Below, in pieces: positions 1-9,706 of a stretch of 43,133 nt of DNA. Below the pieces are notes generated by a model. It was not told the DNA's origin and searched no databases. It saw only the letters and a list, made by a program, of their open reading frames with translations. Numbering within the stretch: position 1 is the first letter of the stretch; each line of letters begins with the position of its first letter. The DNA is from Candidatus Obscuribacterales bacterium (lineage in GTDB: Bacteria; Cyanobacteriota; Vampirovibrionia; Obscuribacterales; Obscuribacteraceae), in contig JAIEQI010000066.1 in assembly GCA_019747875.1 (NCBI GenBank), positions 1 to 43,133 on the forward strand, written 5' to 3'. Position numbers and translations under genes: made by a program.

Positions 1-3000
1 ACCTTCGACGCCACCACCGCAGGCTCGTCTGTCTTGCTCGCAAACAAACTCGACGGCAGCATCTCCGTCACCGTCAAGTCCGATGCCTCCATTTCAGACG
101 CTCTAGCTGGCAAGGTCACGGCTCCTACCATCACTCTGACCTCGACCAGCGGAAACGTCACTCTCAACAATGCTTACACTGCCGCTACCGCTCTCAATCT
201 CAGTGGCAATACCGGTGTATCTACTGGCAACAAGCTCCTTTCTACCACTACGTTAACTGCAATCTCCAGCAATGGTGATGTCACCATCGGCAACACCAAT
301 GCGGCATCCACAAAGGTGAGCGCCCCGCTCGGCAGTGCCAAAGTATCAAATAGCGCTCAGAACAGCACCGTATCTCTCGATTACGCTGCTGGCGGCAGCG
401 TACAAAACAACATCGAATTCACAGCTCTTGATACTGGAATGGTCCTTACTAATGGTAGCGACCTCTCCGCCAAGAACATCACCTTCGATGCCACCACCGC
501 AGGCTCCTCTGTCTTGCTCGCTAACAAACTCGACGGTAGCATCTCCGTTACCGTCAAATCTGATGCCTCCATCACGGACGCAGTCGGTGGTAAGGTCACT
601 GCTCCTACCATTACTTTGACCTCGACAGGTGGCAATGTCACCCTCGCCAATGCCTATACCGCGGCGACAGCCCTCAATCTCACTGGTAATACCGGTGTCT
701 CCACCGGAGCTAAACTGCTCTCCACAGCCGCGTTGACCGCAATTTCCAGCACCGGTGACGTCACCATCGGTAACACTAACGCTGCAAGCACTAAAGTGAG
801 CACTCCGGCTGGTAGCGCCAAAGTCTCCAACAGTGCCAAGAACACCACCGCCTCTATCGATTTTGCAGCTGGTGGTAGCGTGCTGAATTCCCTCGAATTC
901 ACCGCCATCGACACTGGAATGGTCCTTACTAATGGCAGCGACCTCACGTCCAAGAACATCACTTTTGATGCCACAACGGCTGGCTCGTCCGTGCTGCTCG
1001 CCAACAAACTCGACGGTAGCATCTCCGTTACCGTCAAATCTGATGCCTCTATTTCCGACGCTCTGGCCGGCAAGGTCACGGCTCCCACCATCACACTGAC
1101 CTCAACCAGCGGCAACGTCACTCTCAACAATGCTTACACTGCTGCTACCGCTCTCAATCTCACTGGAAACACCGGTGTAACCACTGGCAGCAAGCTCCTT
1201 TCTACCACCACGTTAACTGCAATCTCCAGCAACGGCGATGTCACCATCGGCAACACTAACGCTGCCTCCACCAAGGTCAGCTCTCCGCTCGGCAGTGCCA
1301 AAGTCTCCAACAGCGCCCAGAATAGCACCGTTTCCTTAGACTACGCCGCAGGTGGCAGCGTACAGAACAACATCGAATTCACAGCTCTTGATACGGGAAT
1401 GGTCCTTACTAATGGCAGCGACCTCTCCGCCAAGAACATTACCTTCGATGCCACAACGGCTGGCTCCTCGGTCTTGCTCGCCAACAAACTCGACGGTAGC
1501 ATCTCCGTCACTGTCAAATCTGATGCCTCCATTTCCGATGCCCTTGCTGGCAAAGTCACTGCTCCTACCATCACCCTGACCTCTACCAGTGGCAACGTCA
1601 CTCTCAACAATGCCTATACCGCGTCAACGGCTCTCAATCTCACGGGCAATACTGGTGTCTCTACCGGAGCAAAACTGCTATCCACCGCTGCATTGACCGC
1701 AATCTCCAGCAACGGCGATGTCACCATCGGCAACACTAACGCTGCCTCAACCAAGGTCAGCTCTCCGCTCGGCAGTGCCAAAGTCTCCAACAGCGCTAAG
1801 AACAGCACTGTTTCCTTAGACTACGCTGCCGGTGGTAGCGTCCAAAACGATATCGAATTCACAGCTCTTGATACTGGCATGGTCCTTACTAATGGCAGCG
1901 ATCTCTCCGCCAAGAACATCACCTTCGATGCCACAACGGCTGGATCCTCTGTCCTGCTCGCCAACAAACTCGACGGTAGCATCTCCGTCACTGTCAAATC
2001 CGATGCCTCCATTTCAGATGCTCTGGCTGGCAAAGTCACGGCTCCTACCATCACTCTGACCTCGACCAGTGGCAACGTCACTCTCAACAATGCTTACACT
2101 GCCGCTACCGCTCTCAATCTCACTGGCAATACCGGTGTAACCACTGGCAGCAAGCTCCTCTCTACCAACACTCTAACCGCAATCTCCAGCAATGGCGATG
2201 TCACCATCGGTAACACTAACGCTGCAAGCACCAAAGTGAGCACTCCAGCCGGTAGTACCAAAGTCTCCAATAGCGCTAAGAACAGCACTGTCTCTATCGA
2301 TTTTGCAGCTGCTGGTAGCGTGCTGAACTCCCTTGAATTCACAGCCATCGACACAGGCATGGTTCTTACCAATGGCAGTGATCTGACTGCTAAGAACATC
2401 ACCTTCGACGCCACCACCGCAGGCTCGTCTGTCTTGCTCGCAAACAAACTCGACGGCAGCATCTCCGTCACCGTCAAGTCCGATGCCTCCATTTCAGACG
2501 CTCTAGCTGGCAAGGTCACGGCTCCTACCATCACTCTGACCTCGACCAGCGGAAACGTCACTCTCAACAATGCTTACACTGCCGCTACCGCTCTCAATCT
2601 CAGTGGCAATACCGGTGTATCTACTGGCAACAAGCTCCTTTCTACCACCACGTTAACTGCAATATCCAGCAATGGTGATGTCACCATCGGTAACACCAAT
2701 GCGGCATCCACAAAGGTGAGCGCCCCGCTCGGCAGTGCTAAAGTCTCTAACAGCGCCAAGAACAGCACCGTTTCCATCGATTACGCAACCGGTGGCAGCG
2801 TACAAAACGACATCGAATTTACAGCTCTTGATACTGGCATGGTCCTTACTAATGGCAGCGATCTCTCCGCCAAGAACATCACCTTCGATGCTACCACCGC
2901 TGGCTCATCGGTCTTGCTGGCCAACAAACTCGACGGCAGCATCTCAGTCACTGTCAAATCTGATGCCTCCATTTCCGATGCCCTTGCTGGAAAAGTCACG

Positions 3001-3360
3001 GCTCCTACGATTTCTCTTTCATCAACTGGGGGCAATGTCACTCTAAACAATGCTTACACCGCCGCAAAGGCTATTAACTTGTCCGGCAACACTGGAGTCT
3101 CCACGGGCAACAAAGTTCTTTCTACTGCCGTACTAACTGCAATCTCCAGCAATGGCGATGTCACCATCGGAAATACAGACGCTGCATCTACAAAGGTCAG
3201 CACACCGCTCGGCAGTGCCAAAGTCTCCAACAGCGCCAAGAACAGCACTGTTTCCATCGATTTCGCAGCTGGTGGTAGTGTGCTGAATTCGCTTGAGTTC
3301 ACCGCCATCGACACGTCCATGGTTCTTACAAACGGCAGCGACCTCACGGCCAAGGACATT
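1..3360 (+). repeat. Tandem 480-bp coding repeats, seven in-register units
   Basis: Units start at 1, 481, 961, 1441, 1921, 2401 and 2881 with exactly 480-bp spacing and no indels. Most differences between units fall at third codon positions. Two protein subtypes are seen near the end of each unit: type A reads DYAAGGSVQNxIEFTALDT and type B reads DFAAGGSVLNSLEFTAIDT, in the order A B A A B A B. The first unit is cut by the window edge only in the sense that the array may continue upstream. Confidence 0.97.
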
Positions 3361-6300
3361 ACCTTCGATTCTACGACGGCAGGCTCATCCATATTGCTGG
3401 CGAATAAATTGACGGGAGGCAATTCCGTAACGTTGATTTCAGACGCCTCAATAAATGATACGCTCGCCAGCAAGACGACTGCACCGAATCTTTCGTTTAC
3501 ATCCAAGGGTGGCAGTGTATCCCTCAGCAGCGCCTACACCGCAACAAATTCCATATACGTAAACGGCAAGACCGGAGTTACCAGCGGCGCTGGGACCCTC
3601 AGTACAACGAGCTTGACAGTTGAATCCAACAATGGCGACATAAACATTGGTGATACAAACGCAACTATCTTGCGCGTGAATGCGCCTTCAGGAAGCGCCA
3701 TCATAAGCGATAGCGTCAACAGCAAGACCATAGATCTAGGACTTGTTGCTGCCGGAAGCGTGCTCAACAACCTGAGCGTTACAGCTACCGGCACCAATAC
3801 GGTTTTACAAACAAGTTCAAGTTTCTCATCAGTTGACATAACGCTCGACGCAAATAATACAGGCTCCAGCGTAGACTTGTCCTCGGGCGCACTTACTGCG
3901 AGCAAGTCTGTGATTGTCAGATCAAATACTGGCATAACCGACGCGATAGCAGGAAAAACTAGCGCGCCAACACTAGTGTTTGACTCAGCCGCTGGCGCTG
4001 TAACCCTGAACAATAGTTACACGGCGGCGAACTCAATAAGCTTAAGTGGCGCCACCGGAGTGACAACAGCAGCTGCTGGATTAATCGATACACCGAATCT
4101 GAATGTTCAATCCAGCTTCGGAAATATCAACATCGGCAATACCAAAGCAACCAACGTTTTGGTTAGCGCAAAAAATGGCGGCGTAACCATCACCGACAGC
4201 TCCGCAGCGCCCAACACTGTGAGCATAGGCATTTTGACGGGCGGCAGCGTTAGCACCAACCTCACTGTCACAAATAACGCCGGTGCAGATCTGCAAACCA
4301 GCACCGATCTCTCAGCTACCGACATCAGCCTGGACGCTTCCGTAGCGGGGGCGAACGTAATCCTGAATAACAAGCTTGCAGGCACAAATTCAGTAAGCGT
4401 CAAATCCAGTGGCTCAATTCAAACCGGGGTTGCAGCCAAGATTAGCTCACCAACGATTACATTTACCTCCACCACCGGCAGCATAATTGTTGATGCAGGA
4501 ATGACCTCAACCAAGGTGATCACTTTCGACGCCGGAGACAGCATCATACGCCCAACAATTGGAGCGACGCTGGATGCACCGACAGTCAATCTTACCGCCA
4601 AGAACGGTATCGGTACTTTATCTGATCAGATCCTCACCAAGACTTCCGCCCTCACAATCAACGCCGGCGGCGATGCCTTTGTAACGGACACACAAGGCAG
4701 CATCGATCTTGGTAAATCGACAGTTACGGGCAAGCTCTCTCTCACCTCAGCCAACTCCGTGAAAACGACAGGAGACGTAAGTGCGGCAGAGTTCACACTT
4801 AACTCAGCCAAACTTACAAACGGCAATAAGATTAATGCCGGAACTCTATTCGACATGATCAATCCAGCTGGAATCATCGTTGACAAAATTGGCGGCTCGA
4901 TCACAGCGACGACAATTCGCTTCACATCAACCGGCGCTTCCGTCGACGTCCTCCAATCGCAGTTTGCCGGTACAGTGACGGGCTCGGCAGCAACTACTTT
5001 CAGCGCAAAATCTTGCTGCACAGGACTGACGGCCTCAGGAATCACAGCCGGTGGCGACATCACCCTGGAGGGCAACGGCTTCCTGACCACGGATAACTCA
5101 ATTGGCAGCATTCAAAGTACCGGAGGCAATGTCAGTCTCAGTGCAATAAACAAATACACGAACAACGGCACTATTACTGCTGCGGCTGGCATTCTCGCCC
5201 AAACAATGATTGGCGACAATACGAATAATGGAACGATGAGTGCCAATGGCGGCTCATTGGTAATCCAGTCCGGCGGCGGCAATATCACCTTCGGAGTAAA
5301 CAGCAAATCGACCGCTAGCGCAGACATCCAGGTTGGCGGTCCAGGCACAATCACATTTGATGCCGACAACACAAGCGGAGCAACCGCTTCCTCCGGTAAC
5401 AATATGACCTTGACCGCTCAAGGAAACATCCGAATCGGTGGATTCGCGGCCAAAGCCGCCTCGCTAAATGCTGGACAATCAACTACTTCCAAGTTGGAAC
5501 TGATGCAAGCTGGCACAATAATCAGCAATGGCAACATCTCCATCAATTCCATTTCTGGCGCGGTTGAAATTCGCGACAATACAATCCTGCAATCACATGG
5601 CGGGCAAAATGCAGCTAACACCGGCGACCTGACTGTCACGGCTGGCGGCGGCGATATTACCGTGGGACTGAACAACACACTCACTGCCTATGGTGGCAAC
5701 CTCTGGTTTAATGCCCAAGGCAATGTCACGATCGACAAGGGCAGCATCGTCAGTTCCGTAGGCAAAATCTCCGACAGCGGCGGAAGCTTCACTACAAGCG
5801 GAGGAATGGTCCTCCCTGTTTACTTCGGCGGGGCGCTCGGCATCTTCGCGGGCGACGCAGCAGGTACTTTCCCGAACATTGAACTTGATCAGCTCGTCAA
5901 TAATCGCACTTATGCAAATCAGTTCTTGAATCCTGATGGAGTTACATTCAACACCGGCTCGCCAAACTATTCAGCTAGCGGCGGCTCGATCATGTCGCTC
6001 GTCAACACGTCCTCCGGCGCTCCGCCTCAGGTGGACCCGGCTGCGAACAACGTGTACAAACTGCAAGGCGGAGTGATGCTGATCAAGCAAGTCGGAACCG
6101 CAAACATCACATACGATCCCGACTTCAACGTGATCGGACCATCGATATTCGCACCACCACCGCCTCCATCCGATAGTTCAACAACAACGCCTTCAACAGG
6201 TGGCGGCGGCACTCCTGTCCTAGGTTCACTACCTGGATTTGTGAACACTGGCGTGCCAACGGATCGTATTATGATCCCAATCGATATCAACTCGCAGAGC

Positions 6301-7593
6301 TCGACACCGCGAAGCTTGACGATGGGTGATCAACGCTCATGGTTCGTAGCCGAAGGGCCGGACCAACCGTTCATCCTGGAAGGCGACGATGACACCATCA
6401 TTGTCGGACAAGAAGGCAGCACGATCGCTATGTCCCAGGACCGACTATTAGTTGTTGAGCAAGGCAAGGTTGCAGTACTGGTAGGACCCAAGTCAGACCT
6501 CTCTGTCGAAACAAATATGGGTACAGTCAAAGTTCCAGCCGGCGGTGTGGTCATCATTGACTCGTCGAATCCAAAGTTAGTGCGCGTCACGAATCTATCC
6601 AGCATAGATTCGCAAATGGACGTCAATAACGGCGATCAAAAGACAACAATAACCATTGCAACAGGCGAAGAACTTGTTGTCAGCGCCGCCGATGCGTCAG
6701 ACAGTGACTTGCAACCGCAAGATATGTTCACACGCAAGCCTCTTACATTTACCGCAAACCTATCAGGCAAGAAGGCCTTTAAGAACGGTATCGACAGAAA
6801 ACAAATCGTCGAGCAAGAGCGCTTGTTAGGCTGCTCAGCGGATCGCGAATGCATGACCAAGAGAAGAGTAGACGCTCTTAAGAGCGAGGTGGGAAGTCAA
6901 ACAGGTTCGCCGAGCTCAAAACTAACGCCGTCAGAAACCAAGTTCCAAGAGCGTTGGTTGCAAGCTCAAAAGTCGCTAAAGCCGGTTGCATTCAGTTCGA
7001 CACTCGGAGCCACGGCTATAAGGAAACTCTCCACGATCAATCTTTCAAACGCAGTAGTGAAACATCGTGGTGCAGAAGTTGAACTTATGGGCAACGCGGT
7101 GCGCTTGCGCCGAGGCGAACTTCTCGTCTTCGCCGACAAGACAATGACAGTTCACACGGGTGATAGTACTGTAAGCATCGCGGCAGGAACAATGGCGCTG
7201 GTAAGCAAGGATAATCTTGTAACCAAGGTCCGCAACATTTGGGAGCCGAAGCAGTTCTCAGTCAAGCAATTCATCGGCAAGAATCACGTCGCACTATCGG
7301 CTGGACAAGAGTCGATAATCGGCAAGGATCAAAAGATTATCCAGGCAACATACCGCCACGACTCGGTTGGTCGTAGACAAGTCAGACATCTCGAAATGGA
7401 TACACACAGGGTAAGCACGTCGGAATACTCGATTATCACTTTGATGGCAAGCTCACCTGTTATAAGCGCACTGGCGCTTAGCAAGGAAAGCGAAGACGTG
7501 CGTATGACGGGCAAGATGCTGAAAATGGCTGCCGCCCTGCAAATGTCCACCGGAGGACACGGCACCTATACAGGAACATGGAACGAACGCTAG
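1..7593 (+). CDS. Giant repetitive surface/secreted protein with FecR-like modules (5' end outside window)
   Basis: The frame is open from base 1, so the protein begins upstream; the first apparent start (TTG at 34) lies inside a repeat and is not real. About 2530 residues are visible. Codons 1-1120 are seven very similar 160-residue repeats, each divisible into about eight beta-strand/turn segments of some 20 residues rich in S, T, N, G and A, as in beta-helix adhesins. More diverged repeats and glycine/serine-rich beta segments follow to about codon 2000. A run of six prolines near 6151-6168 acts as a hinge. After it come two FecR-like stretches (about 6280-6690 and 7060-7280) with the pattern of a GEL-type strand followed by an AAGT or PAGG turn. 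No C-terminal outer-membrane barrel, LPXTG signal or transmembrane segment is seen. Role in adhesion or cell-surface structure is inferred; the N-terminal export signal is not visible. Confidence 0.85.
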   Translation, partial: TFDATTAGSSVLLANKLDGSISVTVKSDASISDALAGKVTAPTITLTSTSGNVTLNNAYTAATALNLSGNTGVSTGNKLLSTTTLTAISSNGDVTIGNTNAASTKVSAPLGSAKVSNSAQNSTVSLDYAAGGSVQNNIEFTALDTGMVLTNGSDLSAKNITFDATTAGSSVLLANKLDGSISVTVKSDASITDAVGGKVTAPTITLTSTGGNVTLANAYTAATALNLTGNTGVSTGAKLLSTAALTAISSTGDVTIGNTNAASTKVSTPAGSAKVSNSAKNTTASIDFAAGGSVLNSLEFTAIDTGMVLTNGSDLTSKNITFDATTAGSSVLLANKLDGSISVTVKSDASISDALAGKVTAPTITLTSTSGNVTLNNAYTAATALNLTGNTGVTTGSKLLSTTTLTAISSNGDVTIGNTNAASTKVSSPLGSAKVSNSAQNSTVSLDYAAGGSVQNNIEFTALDTGMVLTNGSDLSAKNITFDATTAGSSVLLANKLDGSISVTVKSDASISDALAGKVTAPTITLTSTSGNVTLNNAYTASTALNLTGNTGVSTGAKLLSTAALTAISSNGDVTIGNTNAASTKVSSPLGSAKVSNSAKNSTVSLDYAAGGSVQNDIEFTALDTGMVLTNGSDLSAKNITFDATTAGSSVLLANKLDGSISVTVKSDASISDALAGKVTAPTITLTSTSGNVTLNNAYTAATALNLTGNTGVTTGSKLLSTNTLTAISSNGDVTIGNTNAASTKVSTPAGSTKVSNSAKNSTVSIDFAAAGSVLNSLEFTAIDTGMVLTNGSDLTAKNITFDATTAGSSVLLANKLDGSISVTVKSDASISDALAGKVTAPTITLTSTSGNVTLNNAYTAATALNLSGNTGVSTGNKLLSTTTLTAISSNGDVTIGNTNAASTKVSAPLGSAKVSNSAKNSTVSIDYATGGSVQNDIEFTALDTGMVLTNGSDLSAKNITFDATTAGSSVLLANKLDGSISVTVKSDASISDALAGKVTAPTISLSSTGGNVTLNNAYTAAKAINLSGNTGVSTGNKVLSTAVLTAISSNGDVTIGNTDAASTKVSTPLGSAKVSNSAKNSTVSIDFAAGGSVLNSLEFTAIDTSMVLTNGSDLTAKDITFDSTTAGSSILLANKLTGGNSVTLISDASINDTLASKTTAPNLSFTSKGGSVSLSSAYTATNSIYVNGKTGVTSGAGTLSTTSLTVESNNGDINIGDTNATILRVNAPSGSAIISDSVNSKTIDLGLVAAGSVLNNLSVTATGTNTVLQTSSSFSSVDITLDANNTGSSVDLSSGALTASKSVIVRSNTGITDAIAGKTSAPTLVFDSAAGAVTLNNSYTAANSISLSGATGVTTAAAGLIDTPNLNVQSSFGNINIGNTKATNVLVSAKNGGVTITDSSAAPNTVSIGILTGGSVSTNLTVTNNAGADLQTSTDLSATDISLDASVAGANVILNNKLAGTNSVSVKSSGSIQTGVAAKISSPTITFTSTTGSIIVDAGMTSTKVITFDAGDSIIRPTIGATLDAPTVNLTAKNGIGTLSDQILTKTSALTINAGGDAFVTDTQGSIDLGKSTVTGKLSLTSANSVKTTGDVSAAEFTLNSAKLTNGNKINAGTLFDMINPAGIIVDKIGGSITATTIRFTSTGASVDVLQSQFAGTVTGSAATTFSAKSCCTGLTASGITAGGDITLEGNGFLTTDNSIGSIQSTGGNVSLSAINKYTNNGTITAAAGILAQTMIGDNTNNGTMSANGGSLVIQSGGGNITFGVNSKSTASADIQVGGPGTITFDADNTSGATASSGNNMTLTAQGNIRIGGFAAKAASLNAGQSTTSKLELMQAGTIISNGNISINSISGAVEIRDNTILQSHGGQNAANTGDLTVTAGGGDITVGLNNTLTAYGGNLWFNAQGNVTIDKGSIVSSVGKISDSGGSFTTSGGMVLPVYFGGALGIFAGDAAGTFPNIELDQLVNNRTYANQFLNPDGVTFNTGSPNYSASGGSIMSLVNTSSGAPPQVDPAANNVYKLQGGVMLIKQVGTANITYDPDFNVIGPSIFAPPPPPSDSSTTTPSTGGGGTPVLGSLPGFVNTGVPTDRIMIPIDINSQSSTPRSLTMGDQRSWFVAEGPDQPFILEGDDDTIIVGQEGSTIAMSQDRLLVVEQGKVAVLVGPKSDLSVETNMGTVKVPAGGVVIIDSSNPKLVRVTNLSSIDSQMDVNNGDQKTTITIATGEELVVSAADASDSDLQPQDMFTRKPLTFTANLSGKKAFKNGIDRKQIVEQERLLGCSADRECMTKRRVDALKSEVGSQTGSPSSKLTPSETKFQERWLQAQKSLKPVAFSSTLGATAIRKLSTINLSNAVVKHRGAEVELMGNAVRLRRGELLVFADKTMTVHTGDSTVSIAAGTMALVSKDNLVTKVRNIWEPKQFSVKQFIGKNHVALSAGQESIIGKDQKIIQATYRHDSVGRRQVRHLEMDTHRVSTSEYSIITLMASSPVISALALSKESEDVRMTGKMLKMAAALQMSTGGHGTYTGTWNER
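3361..4800 (+). repeat. Degenerate continuation of the 480-bp repeat
   Basis: The LDA/FDA and SGSS-type landmarks of the repeat recur near 3361, 3841 and 4327, so the period drifts from 480 to 486 bp while sequence similarity falls. These look like older units that have escaped the homogenisation seen upstream. After about 4800 the repeat is no longer recognisable by eye. Confidence 0.75.
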
Positions 7594-7627
7594 ACTGCCA
7601 AACAAAGAAGTATCGCTCTTGAAGATC

Positions 7628-7969
7628 GAAGCCGGCAAGATGCCGGCGCTCCCGGGATCGAACTCCGAAGAGAATCGCTAATTAGAAGCCGGCAAGATGC
7701 CGGCGCTCCCGGGATCGAACTCCGAAGAGAATCGCTAATTAGAAGCCGGCAGGATGCCGGCGCTCCCGGGATCGAACTCCGAAGAGAATCGCTAATTAGA
7801 AGCCGGCAGGATGCCGGCGCTCCCGGAATCGAACCGAACTCCAAAGAGAATCGCTCTTGAAGATCGAAGCCGGCAAGATGCTGGCGCTCCCGGAATCGAA
7901 CCGAACTCCAAAGAGAATCGCTCTTGAAGATCGAAGCCGGCAAGATGCCGGCGCTCCCGGGATCGAACC
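7628..7969. repeat. Cluster of six REP-like palindromic units between convergent genes
   Basis: Units begin at 7628, 7685, 7742, 7799, 7866 and 7933, spaced 57, 57, 57, 67 and 67 bp. The shared core is GCCGGC-AAGAT-GCCGGC (or AGGAT; one copy has GCTGGC), a hairpin whose arms are self-complementary, followed by GCTCCCGG. The two longer units carry an extra 10 bp. The cluster fills the gap between the ends of the repeat-protein gene and the convergent regulator gene, a usual place for REP elements and bidirectional terminators. Apparent reading frames through it are products of the repeat. Confidence 0.93.
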
Positions 7970-8001
7970 GAGCGCAAAATAGCTAAAGGCGAGAGCAGAG
8001 G

Positions 8002-9660
8002 CTAACGGCGCACGCCTGACCAGTCGTTGGACGTAACGACCTGATTCCCGCCATTTTCCTTCGCGTCCATCAGCATTTTTTCAGTAGAGGCGCACCAGGT
8101 TTTGATGTCCATATTGTTTTGATAACTCGAGTAGGCGGCACTGATCGTAGAGCGAAAAGCATTGCCAGACGAGTATTGCTGGATGTTGCCAAATTCGCCG
8201 ATAACTTGGCGAGCGATCTTCTCGACTTGAGGATCGTCGAGATTTTCCAAAATGACAGCAAATCGGTCCCCTTTTACGCGACCTATTATTGATGCGTTTC
8301 TGAAGGCTTTGTTCAAAAGCCTGCCGAGGGCACCAATCACCTTATCACCGACTGCATAACCAAAACGGTCATTGATTATGTGCATAGAATCAATGTCAAA
8401 ATAAAGCAAGGTCAGAGAAAAACGATGTGAATCAGGACGTGCCAGATCTCTGGCTTTGTCCATGAATACGCCATAGTTGAGACAGCCGCTCAAGCCATCT
8501 CTATCAATCAATTTCTTGAGAGTTCTCGCCCGTTCCAATCGTCCGGCAACAGCTGCCGCCAGAAGCTGGGGAGCGATAGGTTTAATCAAGTGATCATCCC
8601 CGCCGATGCGAGCACTGCGAATGTGCATATCTAACGCATTTTCCGTGGTCAAAAAGACAACCGGCAAAGCAGCATAGCGGTCGTTCTGCCTGATGTACTG
8701 GGCAAGCTCAAATCCAGTCATCGGACCAAGGACAACATCGAGTAAAACCAAATCCGGTTCAAACTGAAGGAACGCCTCTTCAAATTTTGTCGGATCTTGC
8801 ACCGAAAGCACATTGTAGCCCGCCGACTCCAGGGTGAGCTTGATATATTCGGCTTGATCGGGATCGTCTTCCACAGAAAGAATCTTGAACTTCTCCGGGC
8901 GGTCGCGTTCCATCAAGTGCTCGATCTTGGCGAGCACCTCTTCCTCATCAAAAGGTTGTTCATACAAGGCATCGCCACCACTTCTGATAGCAGAAACCTT
9001 ATCCACAAACTGCGCCTGTTGTGCCAGAAAGACAATAGGGGGACGTTCACCACCGGGCAGTGAACGCACTAACATGCACAGCTCATAAGCGTTTCCAGCC
9101 TGCAAAGGCAAAGTGATAATCATCGAATCCGGCAGCCGCTTCATGATGAATTCCTTTGCCGCCAAGCCAGTATTGACGTATTGAATATGAACACCGCTCT
9201 CCGACATTTTCTTGGAAAGAGTCTGCAAGTTCACCTGATTGCTATCAACAATCAATAGCAGTGGCTTGTCGTGGGGAGGAAGCGGCGCGTGACCATCAAC
9301 TGGACCAAGCGGCACGGCAGCATCAATGCTGGCATCACTTCCTTCGATTGCAGCGAAAATCAATTCCACCAGCTGAGACAGCTGTTGCGCGTCCGGTCTT
9401 TCAAGCGGTTTGCCTTGATTGAGAAACTGATCGCAAATTTGCTCGCCTTTCAATCCATACTTACTCACGGCCTCAAAGCCATAAACCCCACCAGAACCAG
9501 CACACCAGTGAAACTGTTGACGAATCTCACAGAGCAGATTCATATCTCCGGGATTTGAAGCCAAATACTCGATCATCTTACGAAGAGCTTCTAAGCGCTC
9601 ACCAGAACGGCTCATGAATTGATTGCGAAGGTTGCTAAATTTGTTCTTCCATTCATTCAT
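8002..9660 (-). CDS. Hpt-receiver-receiver-degenerate GGDEF regulator (552 aa)
   Basis: Predicted cytoplasmic phosphorelay protein. Residues 1-115 form an Hpt-like helical domain with candidate phosphohistidine H51 in FHWCAGSGG. Residues 133-250 are a receiver fold lacking the acceptor aspartate (TLPLQ in its place). Residues 258-378 are a canonical receiver with the acidic pocket SVEDD, acceptor D308 (LLDVV) and K360. Residues 385-540 match a GGDEF domain (DRDGLSGCLNY; FDIDSMHIINDRFG), but the catalytic GG(D/E)EF is replaced by KGDRF at 463-467, so cyclic-di-GMP synthesis is doubtful. It lies 46 bp downstream of a longer paralogue on the same strand and is probably co-transcribed. A role as c-di-GMP effector, scaffold or inactive pseudo-cyclase is inference. 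Confidence 0.9.
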   Translation of the reverse strand: MNEWKNKFSNLRNQFMSRSGERLEALRKMIEYLASNPGDMNLLCEIRQQFHWCAGSGGVYGFEAVSKYGLKGEQICDQFLNQGKPLERPDAQQLSQLVELIFAAIEGSDASIDAAVPLGPVDGHAPLPPHDKPLLLIVDSNQVNLQTLSKKMSESGVHIQYVNTGLAAKEFIMKRLPDSMIITLPLQAGNAYELCMLVRSLPGGERPPIVFLAQQAQFVDKVSAIRSGGDALYEQPFDEEEVLAKIEHLMERDRPEKFKILSVEDDPDQAEYIKLTLESAGYNVLSVQDPTKFEEAFLQFEPDLVLLDVVLGPMTGFELAQYIRQNDRYAALPVVFLTTENALDMHIRSARIGGDDHLIKPIAPQLLAAAVAGRLERARTLKKLIDRDGLSGCLNYGVFMDKARDLARPDSHRFSLTLLYFDIDSMHIINDRFGYAVGDKVIGALGRLLNKAFRNASIIGRVKGDRFAVILENLDDPQVEKIARQVIGEFGNIQQYSSGNAFRSTISAAYSSYQNNMDIKTWCASTEKMLMDAKENGGNQVVTSNDWSGVRR

Positions 9661-9706
9661 GGCTGTATCATTCCTTGCGTTTTTCCATCAGAGATTCCAG
9701 TGCCGA

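Noticed and set aside
381..3506. Series of minus-strand open frames of 64-159 codons repeating every 480 bp
   Set aside because: They mirror the codon pattern of the plus-strand repeats, have no ribosome sites and encode only artefactual V/L/A-rich sequence.
7628..7969. CRISPR array
   Set aside because: The spacing looks regular, but the supposed spacers are themselves nearly identical, the palindromic core spans the unit, and no cas gene is present.
7590..7977. Open frames through the REP cluster encoding repeated GAPASCRL-like peptides
   Set aside because: They are translations of the 57/67-bp palindromic repeat without start signals.
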